Assembly: GCF_027744825.2 (NCBI RefSeq)
Contig: NC_071340.1
Span: 8,013,501 to 8,077,500, forward strand
Direction: 5' to 3'
From: Synchiropus splendidus
Lineage: Eukaryota > Chordata > Actinopteri > Syngnathiformes > Callionymidae
Length of the DNA: 64,000 bases
The notes beneath the pieces were generated by a model. The model was not told where the DNA came from, did no database searches, and was given only the letters and a program-made list of their open reading frames with translations. Numbering within the stretch: the first letter of the stretch is position 1; each line of letters begins with the position of its first letter. A program made the position numbers and the translations under genes. Positions 60,011 to 64,000 of this stretch are shown piece after piece.

Positions 60011-61649
60011 CATGAGGGAAGTTAAGGGGGCGACACAGTGAGACACAACAGAAACACTAGTGTTGCACTGACAAGCCAAGATAGCTGTAGAGCAATAGCA
60101 GAGGATGAGAAGACACGACATGAAATCCCCACCATGTCATTACACCGCAGGACCAAAGTGAGGGCAGCGGAGAGCTGGGTGATGCTCTACTAACATTCAC
60201 ATTGAGCACATGGGCAGAGTCCAACCCATCTTATCTGGGTTAAACAGCTCCCCCCGGGTTAAGAGCCGTGGTGAAGGTCTTTCGAAGCAAACTGCTGAGG
60301 AATACAGACTTGCAGAATTGCTAGCAGAGAGCACATTCTGTGTCAAATGAAGACTATTGACTAGTTCTGAGTAAGCAGCAAGGGGCGCATCAAACACATG
60401 AGGCGTGTCAGCCGTGAATGGCCCATTTGCCGGCCTTACCACCCAGTAAATAAGTGACAAAGGCAATCGTCTCATGATCAGAGGCACGAGAGCCTGGTTG
60501 CAAATAAAAAAACACTGTAATATGAAACAATTGCCGGCCACTGAGACTCATAAATAGCATTCAGGGAAGTGAAGCCGAGGCTATGGAAGGGAGAGTCTGT
60601 GCCACTGGGTGGCATTAATCTGTCAGGTGTCTACCAATGTTTTACGATCGAGCCGATACGATCTCAGCGCACAAAAAATATCTATGCTGCGCAACAAAAA
60701 TTCATCCTGAATTGAATATAAATTACCGCAATTTCCGGTAATTCCGGTAAAAAACTACAGGGCTTCTGACATGGAGCAAGAGCTGCTTCCTCTTAAAGAC
60801 ACTTGTGATTGGTCAAAATGTGCGCATGCACTGAGCCAATTGGGCGGCGGAGTTACGCACAGGAGAGAGAAATGAGAGAATCGTTGCAGTGCAGCTTTCA
60901 GACTACAATACACAGAGACTACACGCTAGTCAGGTGAGGAAATTAACAGTGCAGTCAGTGAAAAAAACCTGTTCGGTCCATGTGACCGCTCAGAGAGTTT
61001 GTGTGTTTGAATGAAAAATTTGAGGGAACATTGGTGTCTACGACCTCAGAGGATTTCGAACAGTTGTAGAGTATGAGGAGAGTTATTGGAGTGCAGTTGA
61101 ATTCAAGTTGTTGATTCTGAAATAGGGGCATTGTTTTGTTTTCCATTTCACCTGTGTCATGCTCAACAACGGTTCCACTCCCTGCTCGCTTTTATTTTAA
61201 TGAAACTTCACATCAATTTCAAACTGACCGTGGCACCCACTGTGTTCTGAAAATGAGGACTCGGCTTCACACAGCTTCCAACTCAAAGAAAATGAGTGTC
61301 ACAGGTGTGGGGCCTGTTTTCAGAAAGGTGTCAGGTGGTGTGGCTCTGACCTCTGGATCTGACAAATTTTTCTTGCCCCGTTCGCAAACTACAATGGTAG
61401 CCAAGTCTTCTGACGTTGCACAGGTTGAATTTGATCAAAAAATGCAATGAAAACACTGCTTGCCTTCTTATACTTTATAAGACCAATAATGTTTGATTCA
61501 GCAATGACACGTTGTTGCTGACCAACCATACTGTATATTCAATTGACAAAAAAATGATGCTATTTTTGCTACGATTTCAAGAATAAAAAAAAAGAAAACT
61601 GAGAATATTTTTTTAACCTGAATCTTCAGTGGCATGTCCAAGCATCGGC

Positions 61650-63120
61650 TCTCATTTGCGCTGACTTGCGTATTTATAGCGTGCATGAATTTGTAAATAA
61701 ACTAATTTGAGGGTTATTTGTAAACCCTCCCACCCTCCTCCACCCCCCCTCCGCCGCTGTTTGGTTTCAGAAAGTCGTCTTTCAGAGTCCTTATGTGATC
61801 TCCATGAACCTCTTGTTTCTCCGGGCCCTGGAGGATTTGAGGAATGCGGAGCGATGGTTTTGCCAACATGCCTTCTGAATATTTGGTCAGGACGGTATGT
61901 GTGGGCAGGCTGCAAAATGAAGCCCTGTTTGGAGTTCTGGGCCAATTGAAGAGTTTCTCTTGCTTCGTGAGATGCTCCCATTAATGCTCTCATGAGCAGA
62001 TATAGCCAGAGGATCACCACAAGTCCGGTGAAATCTCCAACTCCAGTCATGTCAGAGGTAACCAGCGCAGGCACTTGGCAAGGTCCTCGGTGCTCAACAT
62101 TTTAAATGACGTGTACAGTGAAGTCAAAAATGGTAAATGATAATTCTCCCCCTTTTCCTCTTCATACACGACAGCTCCTTTAATGTCTTCCTCTGCCAAC
62201 AGGACGGACTTTCCTCGTGTATGAGTGAAGGCCACACGCTCCCCCTGACACTATGGGATAATTAAAAACACCTCTCAAAGTTTGACATGATTTTTTTTGT
62301 TCTTTTCAACGAGTCGTTCTGCACTCCCTTTGATCCTCCCTCTGTGTCATCCAGATAAGGTTTTGTATCTATTAGAGACCTCTACTTGGGATTTAATTCT
62401 CGAGCCTGGCTGTTCAATTCGACCCGTTTTCACCCAATTTGACTCGTCCTTTTGAAGTGCACGGATGAACAAGTTCACGTGAGGCGTGCTGGAATTCAGA
62501 TAAATGTTTTTTGAAATAACAGTTCTCACATCACCGTCTGGATTCTCACTTGTTTGTTCTGCACTCTTACTCCCTGATGCAGTTTCCATCAACACAAACA
62601 CCTGAGAGCTGTAAGATTTAGCAGCCTGGTCCTTCTGCTTATTCTGAGGTGCTTATCGCTTGAAGAGAGCACCTGCTTTCTTGTATCTCTAGATCTTGTT
62701 CATGAGTGAGTGATGGATGGAGTTTGAGATAGCGCAGCATCTTAAGCTGTGCTGAGTTCCACTTCTCACCAGCGGTTACCTGAGGGTCAAGATTGTAGAT
62801 ACCCAGGATCAGACCCCAGACACAAATGAGGAAAGCCTCAGTGCTCCATAAGGAAAGGTTTTTGTTGTGTGAGAAGACTGAACTGTAGCCCGAGATGGTT
62901 TTATAGCTGGGCTGCTTTAGTCTATACTGATGCTTTGTTTCTCAACTGGTGAATCGGTTTGATGTGCATCATATCTGACCTTTTCAAACAAGAAAGAAAT
63001 GGCTCTGGAGGTGTTTCATTCAGGGTGAAGCCTTGGAAGACGACACCTGTCTTCGGACATGAAGAGTGGATAATTGGGTCGAGTCCATCCTGCAGGTGAC
63101 GGAGACCGGAAATCAATTAT
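61650..63120 (-). other. Unidentified run of open frames with exon-like edges
   Basis: The minus strand carries successive open stretches (63116-62922, 62930-62650 without ATG, 62630-62347, 62250-62047, 62074-61652) in different frames. Two have splice-like edges: a frame reading STEAFLICVWGLILGIYNL ends at CAG|GTAACC (donor at 62780), and another starts after TTAATTATCCCATAG (62251). I recognise no family. It could be a decayed retroelement, an unrecognised gene's exons, or chance. Confidence 0.25.
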
Positions 63121-64000
63121 TCCAGCTTTTTCCATGAACAGATGAGATTTAATGACTTTTTCTGTGCAAATTATTTTTTTAATGCTTCACTAAATGGCTC
63201 ACTAGTAGATCGCTGTGTTTTTACATCCCAGTGAAGAAAAGAGAGACAATTTCATTGATGTCACATGAGGACAGAAAAAGTTAGTTTTGAGGCGACCGAC
63301 TGTCTGGATTTTGCCTCAGAAAAGCCTCACTTTTAGCCTGAGGGAGAGCCAATATTTATCTTTAGGAGTAGCTCCACCTTTGACCTCTGGAAGAGCAACT
63401 TTTTTAGACTTCAAAGTCAGCATTTAGTCGTAGTTGTAATCTCTAAATCAATCCATATTACAGATAACCACAAAGACATGGCATCTGATTCAGAGTGGAA
63501 TGAAGGAGCTGATGGTGGTATTCGTCTTCAGGACAATTGCCAAACTTTCTTCTATTTCTTCATGTCTTTGCATCAGTTCTATATATGTTAGCTTTGCTTC
63601 ATTTTTGTCCTCTGATTCCACCACTTGGTTGTTATGTAGCTGACTTTTCATTCTACAGTTTACTGTTCTCTAATCCTGTATATGGACTTTCAGGGGTGTT
63701 CAGTGGTTTTGCATTTTAATGGTTATTGTACAGAGAATCCTGAAAGAAACATATGCTACAACTACTTGCAACTGTAATAACTAAATGACTGGAACACATC
63801 CACTGCTCACAGAAGCACAGTTTGTGCCTGCTATTCGGACACCTGATGGGACAGACAGGGTCGGTGTGGCAAATGTAGTCATTTATTCAACTGTTCATTC
63901 AGCATGTGAGGTGCTATCACTCTCAACATTAAACTTGGTTATGGTGACTTGAACCTCAACAGTTCCCATGATGCTCTGCAGCCCAGTCAACCAATGTGGT
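63121..64000. other. Right edge of window, nothing identified
   Basis: AT-rich DNA with no recognised gene or repeat. Confidence 0.4.

Noticed and set aside
1..64000. CRISPR arrays, tRNA, rRNA, snRNA genes
   Set aside because: No regularly spaced repeats; no paired tRNA A/B boxes or rRNA/snRNA core sequences were noticed on either strand. The DNA is eukaryotic.

Overview
The window is vertebrate nuclear DNA, almost certainly from a teleost fish. It has spliced minus-strand exons separated by long AT-rich introns, many short decayed transposons of fish-typical kinds (Tc1, hAT, Tigger-like MITEs, L2- and RTE-like LINE fragments), microsatellites, and no bacterial-style operons. Six-frame translation gives many open frames of 60-140 codons; nearly all are chance or lie inside repeats and are not reported as genes.

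One gene is firmly supported: the 5' part of adamts3, the procollagen N-propeptidase and VEGF-C-processing metalloprotease, on the minus strand. Four coding exons splice in phase: exon 1 (28585-28644, ATG and signal peptide), a 22-nt microexon 2 (28239-28260), exon 3 (21378-21784, most of the propeptide) and exon 4 (2125-2281, next part of the propeptide). They give 215 complete codons plus one base. Introns are 324 bp, 6.45 kb and 19.1 kb. Intron 4 runs off the left edge, so the catalytic and C-terminal domains lie outside the window. The microexon is needed for frame: joining exon 1 straight to exon 3 gives a stop at the third new codon.

Right of the start codon is a CpG-rich segment with a palindromic CRE-type site (28929-28940), the presumed promoter. 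From there to 64000 (about 35 kb) I find no convincing host gene. This upstream stretch holds repeats: hAT-like MITEs, an internally deleted Tc1 element, LINE reverse-transcriptase remnants (33.2, 44.1, 52.7-53.2 kb), a possible Ty3/gypsy RNase H remnant (59.9 kb), a nested pair of DNA transposons (48.6-49.4 kb) and one member of a long-inverted-repeat MITE family. Two more members of that family, and the best-preserved Tigger-like MITE, are inside intron 3.

The observations most worth a second look are the frame-critical microexon, the nested transposon at 48.6-49.4 kb, the three-copy foldback MITE family, and a run of adjacent minus-strand open frames with exon-like edges at 61.65-63.12 kb that I could not identify. 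I did not find a clearly new multi-gene system.
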